NCBI GenBank assembly: GCA_902774725.1
Contig: CACYJP010000006.1
Span: forward strand, 1 to 40,329
Origin: an uncultured Lachnospiraceae bacterium
GTDB taxonomy: Bacteria > Bacillota > Clostridia > Lachnospirales > Lachnospiraceae
Length of the DNA stretch: 40,329 nucleotides
Direction: 5' to 3'
Shown: one piece after another, positions 16,635 to 27,222 of the stretch
Position numbering within the stretch: position 1 is the stretch's first letter
How the letters are laid out: each line of letters starts with the position of its first letter
Notes under the pieces: model-generated
What the model saw: the letters and a program-made list of their open reading frames with translations, nothing else
Databases searched by the model: none
What the model was told of the DNA's origin: nothing
Program-made: the position numbers and the translations under genes

Positions 16635-17783
16635 TTACTCATGTTTAATCATTTCTTCTATGGCTGTACGTGAGATACCTATAACATTGGCGTTATTTCT
16701 TTCAGCAGCTGCGTTCGGAACAGCAACACCGGCCGGAATAGCATCAGTATTGGTAGCAACATATGCATCTGTTGTAGTCGCAACCATCATACCGTTATTC
16801 TCAACATTTTTCTTGAGCATCTCAACCTCATTGGAGAGATTATCGATGTTGGTCTGCATAGCAGCCTGGGTATTCGCATACTCCTCATTCTTTGCAGTGA
16901 GGCCGTCAACCTCCTGCTTCAGATTGTCTATCTCGCTATTCTTGGTAGAGAGCGTCTTGTTATACTTCGTCTCCACCTCTCTGAGCTTCTGATTGTAATC
17001 ATCCTTAAGCTCCGGTGAAACAAGGAAAAAGAAAATAGCAATTCCGATAAATACTCCGGCGATCATGTAAATGTTGGAGTATCTCGCAAGACTCTGCTCC
17101 CTGTATCTCTTCATTCGAAGACTTCTTGTCTTCTCCTGCTCCTTCGGAACGATCTTTTTTACAGGTCTCTTTTTAACCTGCTCAATTCCGTAATAATCGG
17201 TATACTCCTCCGGCTCCTCTGCAAATCTCTCAAGCTCATTTCGGGGATCATATCTATTATCACGGCCGTTATTATCTCTGCCGATATTACCTCTTCGGTC
17301 ATTACCTGCACCGCCGCTTACACTATCGGCACCACCCTCGTACTCATCCTCATACTCATCATCATACTCAGCCTCTGACTCATAACCGGTCTCATAACCG
17401 GTCTCATCAACCAGCTCATACTCCGACTCATCATAGCCTTCGCTACCGGAACCATTCGAAGAAGCATACTCTTCCTCATAGTCTTCAGCATCTGCATAGT
17501 CTTCTGCATCTGCATAGTCTTCTGCATCTGACTCATCATAGCCCTCTGCATCAACTTCGTAATCCTCTGCATCAGCTTCGTAGTCTTCTGCATCATCTCC
17601 CGGATTTTGAGCAGCTGTGTCACTGTAGTCATCGTCATAATCGTCGTCAAAATCGTCATCAAAATCATCAAAGCCTTCATCAAGCCCATTTTCGATTTCA
17701 TCTTCGAGGTCTTGCTCTTCATCCTCATAACGGTCATTCAGTTTTGCTCTGATTCTTTTTAATTCTTCATCTATCCTGCTCAT
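16635..17783 (-). CDS. Acidic-tailed single-pass membrane protein with extracytoplasmic coiled coil
   Basis: 382 residues, family not recognised. Residues 1-20 are a charged helix. About 20-155 is an extremely acidic, low-complexity stretch rich in Asp, Glu and Tyr, with DAEDYA-type repeats. About 160-190 is Gly/Asn/Arg-rich. About 203-235 is strongly basic (KKRPVKKIVPK, RMKRYREQ). Residues 238-256 are one membrane segment. About 259-332 is a coiled coil, and the tail is Ala/Thr/Asn-rich. The basic flank suggests the acidic part is cytoplasmic and the coiled coil outside. It overlaps folC by 4 nt and is followed 5 nt later by the glycerophosphotransferase. That location suggests a scaffold in envelope assembly, which is inference. 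Confidence 0.88.
   Translation of the reverse strand: MSRIDEELKRIRAKLNDRYEDEEQDLEDEIENGLDEGFDDFDDDFDDDYDDDYSDTAAQNPGDDAEDYEADAEDYEVDAEGYDESDAEDYADAEDYADAEDYEEEYASSNGSGSEGYDESEYELVDETGYETGYESEAEYDDEYEDEYEGGADSVSGGAGNDRRGNIGRDNNGRDNRYDPRNELERFAEEPEEYTDYYGIEQVKKRPVKKIVPKEQEKTRSLRMKRYREQSLARYSNIYMIAGVFIGIAIFFFLVSPELKDDYNQKLREVETKYNKTLSTKNSEIDNLKQEVDGLTAKNEEYANTQAAMQTNIDNLSNEVEMLKKNVENNGMMVATTTDAYVATNTDAIPAGVAVPNAAAERNNANVIGISRTAIEEMIKHE
17482..17535. repeat. 18-nt in-frame coding repeat
   Basis: Three tandem 18-nt units (TCTTCTGCATCTGCATAG and variants) encode the DYADAE hexapeptide repeat in the acidic tail of the coiled-coil protein. Related but more diverged units continue to about 17590. Confidence 0.85.
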
Positions 17784-19117
17784 AGAAATCCCTTTATCTC
17801 TCCCACCATATAGAGTGACCCTACAGCCACGAGGAGTGTATCATCCGAAAGCTCACCAACTGCCGTTTCCCACAGCTTCTTCATATCTGTGGAGCCGACA
17901 ACATCATTTGACTTTTCTGCCGGAAGATACTTCTGAAACAGCTTCATCACAGTACCGGCGTCCTCGCGTCTGTCACTGCAAAGCTCGCTGACATATACAT
18001 CCTCTATATCAAGCCCTTCCGAAAGGAGCTTAATGATACTATTATAATCCTTATCACTTGAAACTGCAAAGAAGAGACTTATTTTCTTCCAGCCGTCTCT
18101 CTCACATATCCTTCTGAGCGACTTTATCAGCGCCCTTGCGGCGTCCTCATTATGTGCTCCATCCAGAATAATGTTATCTGCGATATATTCAAGTCTTCCG
18201 GGGAATCGGAAGGACTTTATTGTATCACAAAATATCTCTTCATCAAAATGTATTTGTTCTTTTTCTGCCAGAACCCTGAAAGCGGTATACGCTGTTTTTG
18301 CATTTTCCTGCTGGTACACCGGAAGGTCTGCCATTAAATCAGATAGTACGCTGCCTTTTTCTGAAGCATTTATCTGATATGCTGCCCACTCAGTCGCCAC
18401 GTTTACTTCTTCAGAGGACAGGCGTCTGGCAGTATCTAATATCACCTCGTCAGCCTCTGCCTCCCCGGTATTATATACTATTGGGACGCCCGGCTTTATG
18501 ATACCGGCCTTTTCACCTGCGATTTCTCTTATGGTATTTCCGAGATACTGCATATGGTCGAGACCGATTGATGCTATTATGCAAAGCTCAGGTGAAAGTA
18601 TATTGGTCGCATCGAGGCGTCCGCCGAGGCCTGTTTCAAATACAACATAATCACAGCCCTGCTCAGCAAAATAAAGTGCACCCATTGCAAATATGTATTC
18701 GAAAAAAGCAGGATGCTCGAAGTCTTTATTTGTAGCAAGAAGACTGTTAACAGCATCCATAACTCTTCTGTCTATTTCAAGAAAATCCTCGTCAGTTATA
18801 TCTACACCGTTTATCGAAAGCCTCTCATTTATCCTGACCAGATGAGGCGATATAAAAAGACCTGTTTTAAAGCCCGATCTTTCAAGAATTCCCGCCATCA
18901 TTTTCGATACTGAGCCTTTTCCATTGGTACCCGCAACATGAACGCTCTTAACCTTAAGCTGCGGATCACCGAGCTCGGCAAGAAGAAGTCCGGTATTTTC
19001 CAGCTTCGCCTTGCGTGTAAATCTCGGAATACTGCAGATATAATCGACTCTTTCTTTATAAAGTTCACTCCCCGGTTTGTTTACCAGTTTATTTTCCTGT
19101 TCTTTTTTAGTTTCCAT
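17780..19117 (-). CDS. folC: Folylpolyglutamate / dihydrofolate synthase
   Basis: 445 residues. It joins glutamate residues to folates with ATP. The P-loop is VAGTNGKGSVSKM at about residue 62, the folate loop follows as ISPHLVRINERLSING, and FETGLGGRLDATN, IGLDHMQYLG and the C-terminal-domain signature LDGAHNEDAARAL are all present. A short N-terminal extension of about 15 charged residues precedes the fold. The region just before YQQENAKTA looks somewhat shorter than in common homologues. It begins immediately after the queF stop (TAAATG) and overlaps the next gene as ATGA. Confidence 0.95.
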   Translation of the reverse strand: METKKEQENKLVNKPGSELYKERVDYICSIPRFTRKAKLENTGLLLAELGDPQLKVKSVHVAGTNGKGSVSKMMAGILERSGFKTGLFISPHLVRINERLSINGVDITDEDFLEIDRRVMDAVNSLLATNKDFEHPAFFEYIFAMGALYFAEQGCDYVVFETGLGGRLDATNILSPELCIIASIGLDHMQYLGNTIREIAGEKAGIIKPGVPIVYNTGEAEADEVILDTARRLSSEEVNVATEWAAYQINASEKGSVLSDLMADLPVYQQENAKTAYTAFRVLAEKEQIHFDEEIFCDTIKSFRFPGRLEYIADNIILDGAHNEDAARALIKSLRRICERDGWKKISLFFAVSSDKDYNSIIKLLSEGLDIEDVYVSELCSDRREDAGTVMKLFQKYLPAEKSNDVVGSTDMKKLWETAVGELSDDTLLVAVGSLYMVGEIKGFL

Positions 19118-19606
19118 TTAGCGATTATCAACCTTTTCAGGATACATATCATGATTTGCGAGTCTGTCCCACGCAAGCTGCTCATACTTAGTTCCCGGTC
19201 TTCCGTAATTAGCATACGGATCGATGGATATACCACCACGCGGTGTGAACTTTCCCCATACCTCGATATACTTTGGATCCATGAGCTTGATCAGATCCTT
19301 CATGATGATATTTACGCAGTCCTCATGGAAGTCTCCGTGATTACGGAAGCTGAAAAGATACAGCTTCAGTGACTTACTCTCAACCATCCTTACATCCGGT
19401 ATGTATGAGATGTATATAGTCGCAAAATCAGGCTGCCCTGTTATCGGGCAGAGACTTGTAAACTCAGGACAGTTGAATTTAACAAAGTAATCATTATCCT
19501 GATGCTTATTCTCAAAGCTTTCAAGCACTGACGGATCGTAGTCTGTCGGGTACTTAACGCCCTGATTTCCAAGAAGCTTAAGCTCCTCTGTTTGTTTATC
19601 TCTCAT
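19118..19606 (-). CDS. queF: NADPH-dependent 7-cyano-7-deazaguanine reductase
   Basis: 162 residues, the short type I form common in Firmicutes. It reduces preQ0 to preQ1, a precursor of queuosine in tRNA. The nucleophile Cys is in [14 protein letters not shown], the QueF motif [20 protein letters not shown] binds the cofactor, and [15 protein letters not shown] is near the end. AGAGGA lies upstream of the ATG and addA ends 16 nt away. No preQ1 riboswitch is visible, so control must come from the operon promoter. QueH, a later step, is in the same window. Confidence 0.97.
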   Translation of the reverse strand: MRDKQTEELKLLGNQGVKYPTDYDPSVLESFENKHQDNDYFVKFNCPEFTSLCPITGQPDFATIYISYIPDVRMVESKSLKLYLFSFRNHGDFHEDCVNIIMKDLIKLMDPKYIEVWGKFTPRGGISIDPYANYGRPGTKYEQLAWDRLANHDMYPEKVDNR

Positions 19607-19622
19607 TTATCTGTTCCTCTTT

Positions 19623-22600
19623 TCAAAAATCACCTAGTTTATAAGCTCTCCACTCAGGGTAGCTTACCTCCCCAAGCCTTGTTGAATATAATATCACATC
19701 TTTCACTCTGTGTCCCGTGAGATTCTCAAGTGTGGTTGCATAGAGATACATCTGCGACGCATATCTGTCGAGAAGCTCCTTAGGAGTCTGCACTGCATCC
19801 GTCTTATAATCAACAAGCACGATGTCTCCATCCTCATAGAAAAATGCATCAATTATTCCCTGCACTATTACGAAGTCATCCGAGCCTTCAGCTATATCCT
19901 TTCCGGTGATAAACTGCTTTTCTCTGTAAAGCTTGCCTTCAAGAAATGCATGTCTCATCCTCATGAAAAGCGAATTCTCATCCTCACTGTAGAAGTTTGC
20001 GAGAAATGCTTTGTTGATCATCGTCCTTTCTTCGTCTGAGTATCTTTCGTCACTGAGAATTCTTTCAAACTCGGCAATGAGATCATCTCTCGAGCTCACC
20101 CTTCCATAATCAAGTCTTTCAAATATCTCGTGGGTGATGGTTCCTCTCTTGGCTCCACCGGAAACCTCTTCGCCAAAAACCTTTTTACCGGAAGCCTTCT
20201 CATCTAAAACGTGACCATCCGTGATTATCTCATCTGAATCATCACGAATCTCCATATGGCTGTTCATTTCCATATGCTTTATCTCAGAGACGGAGCGTTT
20301 GGACTTTTCTCTGGTAGCCTTCTCAAATGGATACCTGTAATCATAAGGATTCGCGCCTGTCTCTTCCCCCTCTAAGCGCTCCACCTCTTCTTCAACCACC
20401 TCCCTGAGAGCCATTATATCCTTCGCATAATCAGCAGACTGTTTTCTGTATTTTTTATCATAGCTATCAGCCAGAGCTTCACCTTCAATTTCCTCTGTTA
20501 CCAGATAATCCTCTACATTTCCGGTCCTGAAGGCGAATCTCAGATAGGCCATAAGACTCTTATTAAGTATCATAAGCGGAGCCTCGCCCTTCTTATAGGT
20601 ACCTGTTATATAGAGCTTTTCCTTCGCTCTTGTCATGGCTACGTAAAGAAGCCTTGCCTCTTCAGCCATGGAGGCTTTATCAGAAAGAAGCTTGATGATC
20701 GACTTTCTTACACTCTGCTGTCTCAGCATTATGCCACTTTTCGAAACCTTAAGTCTGTCCATCGATATATAATAATCACTGTCTGAAACGATCGGCTTAC
20801 TCATGTCTCGAAGCATGAAGCCCTTACCCGTTCTCGCAACTATTACTATCGGATATTCAAGTCCCTTACTCTTATGGATACTTGTTATATGGACCATATT
20901 TTCCACATCGTCCATTATCTGCGCCTCAGAGAATTCCATTTCCTTCATGGCACATTTATCTATATATCTGATGAAGTCGAGCAATCCGACATTTCTTCCC
21001 GTCTCAAAGCTGAGCGCCCTGTATCTGAGAAGCTTCAGGTTCATTGCTCTTCGCCTTCCCTCCGGCATGGCAGCCACAAAGCAGTCATACTGAGTGTCAG
21101 CGATTATATGGTCAATAAGGGTTGCGATATCAATATATGGTCTGAGTCCGGACCAGCCGTCTATCATTTCAAAAACTCTGCCAAGCTTCTCGGCTATATC
21201 CATAAGCTCCGGCTCTTCAGTTCTATCCTTGTAGCCCTCACAGAAGTTTATACATTTGTCAGCCAGACTCATCTTCGGATCAGGAGACAGGCTAACGACT
21301 GTAGCAAGCTCTGAATCAGTAAGCCCTCCGATATTTGAAAGCAACACTGATGCAAGCGGGATATCCTGCTGGATGTTATCGATCACTCTGAGCACCGACA
21401 TGATAGTCATGACCTCAATCGCTTCGAAATAGCCGCTCGGATCATCAACAATGACAGGAATTCCCATCTTCTCATATATCCTGACCATAGGCGTGGAGCC
21501 CTTTACCGCCCTTTGAAGTATGACAATATCGCCGAATCTCGCCCTTCTGTATCTGGAGTTTTTCTCGCTCTCCGGCTTGTTAGGATTATAATTTTCATTC
21601 AGAACATAAACAGGCTCTTTTCCCTTATCCGGGTTGCCGTAGATGATTTCTCTTATTATCTCGCCGATCTTGATAGCCTCGAATTCATCATGCGTGAGTT
21701 CAAACTGCTTGATTCGTTTTTCAGCATCCTCTATCGGGTTCGGCTTATAATCATCCTTTATCAGGATCGGACCATCCTCCGGATCATGCTTTCCGACATC
21801 TATCATACAGACCTCAGGCTTACCGCCGACATTTATTCCCTCCGGCGCCTCAGGATAATTATCAAAATAAACCTCATCATCAGGTCGGTTCAGCTTAACA
21901 TCCTCGCTGTACTCGATTCCGCCAAATGTACGACGCATCACACTCTGCATTACATAGTTGGTTGCGTCAAGCACCTCTCCACGTGATCTATAGTTCATGT
22001 TCAGATTGATAAGCCTTCCGTGCTCATCCTTTCCGTACATGTCAGCCTTCTGATTGAACAGCTCAGGCTTGGCCATTCTGAAACGATAGATACTCTGCTT
22101 AACATCGCCGACCATAAATACATTTGCAGGATAGCCATCCTCATCATACCTGGCAACCGAGTTAAGTATACTCTCCTGAAGATCACTGCTGTCCTGATAC
22201 TCGTCTATGTAGATATACTTATACTGCCCGGACACTCGGCTTCCTACCTCAGTTCTTTCATTCTTCTCACTATCGAAAAGAATCCTGTAGGCAGCGTGCG
22301 CCACATCATTAAACTCGTATCTCTTCTGCTTTGTCTTCTCAGCCATAAGTTCACTTCTGAAGTCTCTTACAAGCTCGATCAGAGAGCGGATATATACAGA
22401 TGACTCCACCAGCTCATCCTTAATATCATCCTCCGTATAGACAGTTTTAAATACTCCCTTTATAGCCTCCCTGTCAGCCTTCAGCTGATCTATCTGATCC
22501 TGATCATCGATTATCTCACCGAGCTTCTTCGCAGGAAACTGAGGCCATCTATCCGGAAGTGCATCCTTCCTTCCCACCAGAGTATCGGCGTTTATAAAGG

Positions 22601-23381
22601 CTCTCATAGTATCTATATCTTTGTCATACATTTCTGTTATCTTGTTTATCACATCCTGATTTTCAGGACCTCTCATGCCCTCAAACTCAGCCTTACGCTC
22701 TGAGAAGTACCAGAGTGCTTCGTTTGCAAGAGAAACAAGGTAATCATTATAGTCCATAAACCAGCGGCTCTCACTTATGCTTTCTGCTTCTGTTTCATGA
22801 TATGCATTATCCAGCCATTTATCCGGATCCGCAAAGCTTTCTGATATAGATGCGATCCTCAGAATAGTACTTTTTAGCTCCTCATCATCTATACTTCTGG
22901 ACATCATAAAGCCGGCAAGCTCTCTTGCAGTCTCGTCATCCTTATAATGCTTTTCAAGCACACTGTCCAGCACGTCATCCTTAAGGAGCTTGACCTCCTC
23001 ATTATCATATATCTCAAAGGCCGGATCCATTCCCACTATACTGAAATTCTCGCGCACTATCTTGTTACAGAAGCTGTCGATAGTCATGATGTCAGCATCC
23101 TCAGCCTTAAGCAGCTGGCCTGCAAGACTGCCTTCAGGACTTAGCGACGCATTTTCCTCAAGCTTCTTAATTATCTTGCCCTTCATCTGTGCAGCAGCAG
23201 CCTTGGTAAATGTAACAACCAGTATCTCATCTATCTCAGCCAGCCCCAGCTCGACCATATCAATGATTCGCTCAACAAGAACAGCTGTCTTACCCGAGCC
23301 GGCAGCAGCAGAAACAAGTATGTTTCTATTATCATTTATACTATCTAAAACTTCCTGTTGTTTTTTATTCCACGATGGCAT
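19623..23381 (-). CDS. addA: ATP-dependent helicase/nuclease subunit A
   Basis: 1252 residues. AddA is the UvrD-like helicase and one of the two nucleases of the AddAB complex, which processes DNA ends for RecA in double-strand break repair. Walker A is SAAAGSGKTAVLVERI near the N-terminus, Walker B is IDEYQDS, motif III is VGDVKQSIYRFR, and a later motif is HKSKGLEYPIV with VAMTRAKEKLYITG. The C-terminal nuclease has GTITHEIFERL and GIIDAFF followed by VDYKTD. ATG 23381 shares its A with the addB stop (TGATG) and has GGAGG 7 nt upstream. The codon before it is TTG and is less likely. Confidence 0.97.
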   Translation of the reverse strand: MPSWNKKQQEVLDSINDNRNILVSAAAGSGKTAVLVERIIDMVELGLAEIDEILVVTFTKAAAAQMKGKIIKKLEENASLSPEGSLAGQLLKAEDADIMTIDSFCNKIVRENFSIVGMDPAFEIYDNEEVKLLKDDVLDSVLEKHYKDDETARELAGFMMSRSIDDEELKSTILRIASISESFADPDKWLDNAYHETEAESISESRWFMDYNDYLVSLANEALWYFSERKAEFEGMRGPENQDVINKITEMYDKDIDTMRAFINADTLVGRKDALPDRWPQFPAKKLGEIIDDQDQIDQLKADREAIKGVFKTVYTEDDIKDELVESSVYIRSLIELVRDFRSELMAEKTKQKRYEFNDVAHAAYRILFDSEKNERTEVGSRVSGQYKYIYIDEYQDSSDLQESILNSVARYDEDGYPANVFMVGDVKQSIYRFRMAKPELFNQKADMYGKDEHGRLINLNMNYRSRGEVLDATNYVMQSVMRRTFGGIEYSEDVKLNRPDDEVYFDNYPEAPEGINVGGKPEVCMIDVGKHDPEDGPILIKDDYKPNPIEDAEKRIKQFELTHDEFEAIKIGEIIREIIYGNPDKGKEPVYVLNENYNPNKPESEKNSRYRRARFGDIVILQRAVKGSTPMVRIYEKMGIPVIVDDPSGYFEAIEVMTIMSVLRVIDNIQQDIPLASVLLSNIGGLTDSELATVVSLSPDPKMSLADKCINFCEGYKDRTEEPELMDIAEKLGRVFEMIDGWSGLRPYIDIATLIDHIIADTQYDCFVAAMPEGRRRAMNLKLLRYRALSFETGRNVGLLDFIRYIDKCAMKEMEFSEAQIMDDVENMVHITSIHKSKGLEYPIVIVARTGKGFMLRDMSKPIVSDSDYYISMDRLKVSKSGIMLRQQSVRKSIIKLLSDKASMAEEARLLYVAMTRAKEKLYITGTYKKGEAPLMILNKSLMAYLRFAFRTGNVEDYLVTEEIEGEALADSYDKKYRKQSADYAKDIMALREVVEEEVERLEGEETGANPYDYRYPFEKATREKSKRSVSEIKHMEMNSHMEIRDDSDEIITDGHVLDEKASGKKVFGEEVSGGAKRGTITHEIFERLDYGRVSSRDDLIAEFERILSDERYSDEERTMINKAFLANFYSEDENSLFMRMRHAFLEGKLYREKQFITGKDIAEGSDDFVIVQGIIDAFFYEDGDIVLVDYKTDAVQTPKELLDRYASQMYLYATTLENLTGHRVKDVILYSTRLGEVSYPEWRAYKLGDF

Positions 23382-26300
23382 CAATCATCCTCCGAATTAT
23401 AGAAGTTTGCTTTTTTTATTTCCGGCAGCTCATGTGTGTCTAACTCACCCTTAATTGCCGCTATCTGCCCCAAAAGAGATGTATTATCCTTATAGACGTG
23501 CTTTTCCTTTCCGGCAGCATCGTTAAAGCGGCAAACACTCTTATAGTTACAGTATTCACAAGGCTTCTTTTTACCTACATATACCTTTGGCGTTTTACTG
23601 AAATCACCTGAGAATAGCTTATCCGCTTTTTCCTCGAGCACTATCATGCTGTAATCACATATATCTTCAAAGCCCTCTGTATCGGTTATACTTGAGGTGG
23701 CTGAAAAAGAGCCGTCCTTCTTAACGGAAACAGGAACTACATCGCTATCCTTAATAACCTTTCCATCCTCTTCTCTTATGGCCGCCTTGTCATGAAGTCC
23801 GACCAGAGCCTCCGGATCAACATTTGTGATTCCTCTGAGCTTAAGCTTCTTTTTTATCTCTTTTGCAGCTGATTCCTCTAGCTTTATCTCCTCCCAGTCA
23901 TAGCTACCGGTAGAGCTTCCGAAGCTGATGACCGGATTGTTTACATGATAGTAGTACATTCCTGCAGGAACCAGCTCCTTAGCTTCCTTGTCACTTCCGG
24001 TGGCTGACTTATCAGCAAGCTTCTTCTTTAATATCTCATTTATTATTTTTGTATAGAGCGAAAGCTGAACCGTTGTTCCTTCCCTCAGCTCCTGAAGCTT
24101 GAACTCTTTATTTCCGGTCTTATAATCGATAACTCTGATATAATAACCACTTTCATCCTCATAAGAATCAAGCCTGTCTATCATACCGCTTATAACAACC
24201 GGCATCTCCCTGCCGTCACTTCGCTTCATATTGATAGTCGCAGAAAACTTCTGTTCCATTCTTTCAGGAAGCAGCTTACCTGCCGCTATATGCTCCTTCA
24301 GCGTAATGATAGTTCTTTCTGAAAGCTCCCTAAGATTCTGATATATCTTGTCCAGCTTACCATTTTCCTCATCTCCAAGTCTGGTTTCTTCCTCGTAAGC
24401 CTTCCACGAAGCATCCAGGTGTCCCATCATTATTTCCTTCAGGCTGTCATCCCCGACCTCGCTCCATTTATTATCATACTGTCCCTTTATCTCTCGAAGT
24501 GTCTTCTCGAGTGCTTCATGAATTATGCTTCCGATATCGTAAAGCTCAACCTTTCTGTCAGGACGTTCCTTCAGTCCGAGTATGTACCTGAGGAAGAAGG
24601 AATATGGACAAGTTGAGTAGCTTTCCAGCTTGGAAACAGAAAGCTGAAGATTGATATTGTTTAACAATTCTTCCGGAATCTTCTCTGCAGAGTTATCAAA
24701 GCAGAGGCCGGAGCTTATATTTTCACCGAACCCGGCGTCCTCTCCCAGATAGCTCTCATACCTGGCGATATTCTTTACATCATCTGCGAACTTTTTATCC
24801 TTTTCCTCTTTATGAAGCTTATCAATCGCCTCTCTTACCCAGCCTATATAGCGCGCACGGTCGCTCACGCTGGTGCCCTTGAAGCACTCAGGCTCGAGCT
24901 GCTCAGCACTCAGCTTCGGATACATCCTCTGTATTCGTCCGACTACATATGAAGGCTCTGCCTGACCACCCTCCTCGTCAACGCCGAAGTAGCTCATCGT
25001 AAGCTTGTCAGTAGGCTTTGAAAGCACCTGGTAGATAACAAAGAGGCCATCCACTCTTCTGTCCATATCCGAGTCAGCTAATCTCTTTCCGGTGCCAAGC
25101 TCTTCGAGCTTTTTTGTTATGCTCCTTCTTTCTCTATCGGAAATAATTCTTCCGGACCTTGAAGGTGTCGGAATGATTTCATCATTCATACTTATAAAAT
25201 GTACAACCTTCGCATCTGTGATCCTTGACCTGTTAAGATCACAAACATGAACACAGTCAATAGTCGGAGGTATAATTCCGATTGATATATCAGAGATACC
25301 GGAATTCAGTATTTCAGAAAAATCGTGAATCGACATCTCTTCATTCCCAAGAAGAGTTTCTGTCTTTGCTATACATCTGTCTATTACACCGTAAAGCCCC
25401 TTCATAACAAGTGCGTCAGAATAAAGCTCGCGCTCCTCAAGAAAAGCTCCGGCCTCCTCGATGCCGCTTTCATAATCCAGTTCTTCAATAATACTTCTTA
25501 TAGCCAACAGATACTCTGAAACCTTATTCTTCCCCTTCGACACAATGTAAAGCGGTTCAAGAAGACGGATGAAGTCTGCACGTATCTCATTCATATCAGC
25601 ATAGAGCTTCTTTTGCTCATCAGTGAGCTCTTTATCCTTTTCTCCGGTCCTGTAAGGCTTTATCTCCTTGGTCCACAGCTTATGGCCACGGATACCCGTT
25701 TTAAGTATGTGATTTTCCAGACTGCAGAGAGCCTTCTTATTTTCTATCTTCCAGACACCTGTCTTCATAAATCCGAAAACGCCGTCATAATCATAATCAT
25801 TGTCAACTATATCGAGCATACGAATAATAGCCTCGGTATACGGATTCTTCCGAAGACGTCTGTTATAGTCACAGAAAAGCGGGATGTCGTACTCTCTGAA
25901 GATTCCTCCGGCGTGCCTGTCAAAGCCCTCGGTATCTCCTGTCACAATGACTATATCCTCATATCTGTAGCCACTCTTTATCTCGTCCCTGATCATCTCA
26001 GCAACAACTCGCATCTCATCCTCGCGGCTTACTACAGAATAGACTTTAAGCGATTCATCCTGCTCGCCTGTATATTCACTTACCGGATATCTGAAGGCAT
26101 ATTTTCTGAGATGCTCCAGCGCACTGGCGGAGGCGTTCGCACTGCTCGAAGTATTTGTACCGCCCGAAGCGTTTGTATCACTAGAAACAGACCCATCTTT
26201 AAAAACTATTATCGGCTCATAGCCAACAGCCTTTTGTATGTCCTTAAGAGTATCTACGCTCTTACGGAACAGGTCATGCTCCTTCACATCAAAGCCGCTG

Positions 26301-27082
26301 TTCACTACTCTCTTATCCATGCAAAGAGAGAACCTGAGGGTCTTTGCTCTCTTTGAAAGAGCTTCGATAACTGCCAGCTGATCAGGCGTGTAGCCTCTAT
26401 ATTCATCAAAGACGAAGATACTTCCATCCGTAACTGATATACTTCTGTCTGAATTAAGAAGCTTTGCGAGAAGCTTAAGTCGTCCCTCTGAGACATTCAT
26501 ATAGTAGCCTGTATCACTGTCGCTGATGCGACTCATATATTCAGCATAAATGCTCCTTATATCTCCCAGCTTTTTTGCGAGAGAAGGATTATAGTCCGTG
26601 CCGGCGTTTCCGTTACCCTCTGACGAGTATTCCTCTATCAGCTTATCCAGATCCTCACTTGTTATCCCGTAGCTTATAAGCTCGGTTATCACTGTCTTCA
26701 TTTCAGAGATAAAGCCGACCTTCTCTATGCTGTTTCCATATACGGAAAGACTCTTTGAAACCTTTCCGGAGGCAACTCTTATCAGCATATTTTTTTCGTA
26801 TTCTTCCAAAACCTGCGAGCTCTTTATTCCTACCTCTTCAAAAACACGAAAAGCAAGGCGGTTAAAGCCTATCAGGTCTATATTGAAAAAGCCGGGACGC
26901 TGAAATAATGACTTACTCATTTTGATAAGTCTTTTCTCATATGCATTTCCCGACTGTTCAGGAATAACCATTATGTAGTTTTTATCAGGATTATCGTGCG
27001 CTTCCTTAAGAACCTGTTCACAGAGAGTCGTTGTTTTTCCTGACATCGCAGGTCCTATTAAGACTTCAAAATTAGCTGACAT
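23381..27082 (-). CDS. addB: ATP-dependent helicase/nuclease subunit B
   Basis: 1233 residues from ATG 27082. AddB carries a degenerate helicase domain that recognises Chi and a C-terminal iron-sulfur nuclease domain. Near the N-terminus VLIGPAMSGKTTTL is a Walker A, and VIPEQ follows. The nuclease has IGSIIHEALEK and VVISGMIDRLD with VIDYKTG. The cluster cysteines are CPYSFFLRYI before the nuclease core and CEYCNYKSVC near the end, as known for this family. AAAGGA lies 5 nt before ATG 27082. The frame is open to 27199 but that start has no ribosome site. It is probably the first gene of a seven-gene operon. Confidence 0.96.
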   Translation of the reverse strand: MSANFEVLIGPAMSGKTTTLCEQVLKEAHDNPDKNYIMVIPEQSGNAYEKRLIKMSKSLFQRPGFFNIDLIGFNRLAFRVFEEVGIKSSQVLEEYEKNMLIRVASGKVSKSLSVYGNSIEKVGFISEMKTVITELISYGITSEDLDKLIEEYSSEGNGNAGTDYNPSLAKKLGDIRSIYAEYMSRISDSDTGYYMNVSEGRLKLLAKLLNSDRSISVTDGSIFVFDEYRGYTPDQLAVIEALSKRAKTLRFSLCMDKRVVNSGFDVKEHDLFRKSVDTLKDIQKAVGYEPIIVFKDGSVSSDTNASGGTNTSSSANASASALEHLRKYAFRYPVSEYTGEQDESLKVYSVVSREDEMRVVAEMIRDEIKSGYRYEDIVIVTGDTEGFDRHAGGIFREYDIPLFCDYNRRLRKNPYTEAIIRMLDIVDNDYDYDGVFGFMKTGVWKIENKKALCSLENHILKTGIRGHKLWTKEIKPYRTGEKDKELTDEQKKLYADMNEIRADFIRLLEPLYIVSKGKNKVSEYLLAIRSIIEELDYESGIEEAGAFLEERELYSDALVMKGLYGVIDRCIAKTETLLGNEEMSIHDFSEILNSGISDISIGIIPPTIDCVHVCDLNRSRITDAKVVHFISMNDEIIPTPSRSGRIISDRERRSITKKLEELGTGKRLADSDMDRRVDGLFVIYQVLSKPTDKLTMSYFGVDEEGGQAEPSYVVGRIQRMYPKLSAEQLEPECFKGTSVSDRARYIGWVREAIDKLHKEEKDKKFADDVKNIARYESYLGEDAGFGENISSGLCFDNSAEKIPEELLNNINLQLSVSKLESYSTCPYSFFLRYILGLKERPDRKVELYDIGSIIHEALEKTLREIKGQYDNKWSEVGDDSLKEIMMGHLDASWKAYEEETRLGDEENGKLDKIYQNLRELSERTIITLKEHIAAGKLLPERMEQKFSATINMKRSDGREMPVVISGMIDRLDSYEDESGYYIRVIDYKTGNKEFKLQELREGTTVQLSLYTKIINEILKKKLADKSATGSDKEAKELVPAGMYYYHVNNPVISFGSSTGSYDWEEIKLEESAAKEIKKKLKLRGITNVDPEALVGLHDKAAIREEDGKVIKDSDVVPVSVKKDGSFSATSSITDTEGFEDICDYSMIVLEEKADKLFSGDFSKTPKVYVGKKKPCEYCNYKSVCRFNDAAGKEKHVYKDNTSLLGQIAAIKGELDTHELPEIKKANFYNSEDD

Positions 27083-27222
27083 ATAGTTCCTTTCATTTTC
27101 AGGGCAGCCACTTATGCAAAACAGCCTGTAGCATACCATACATAATAGTAGCACCAGAGATAGGACAAAAAACTTCCATGAAAAAAGAAATCCTATCATC
27201 GATCTAAGTGGTCCATTGGTTA

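Noticed and set aside
17318-17737. 139-codon Met/Lys/Ser-rich open frame opposite in phase to the acidic repeats
   Set aside because: It is a by-product of the GAT/GAA-type repeats of the acidic tail read in another frame, with no ribosome site or plausible composition.
25613-26356. Plus-strand open frame of 247 codons over addB
   Set aside because: It is antisense to a conserved gene and shows no recognisable domain or start signals.
27083-27199. In-frame N-terminal extension of AddB containing a membrane-like segment
   Set aside because: It has no ribosome site, whereas ATG 27082 has AAAGGA at 5 nt and begins exactly at the conserved helicase fold. A membrane-anchored AddB is not known.
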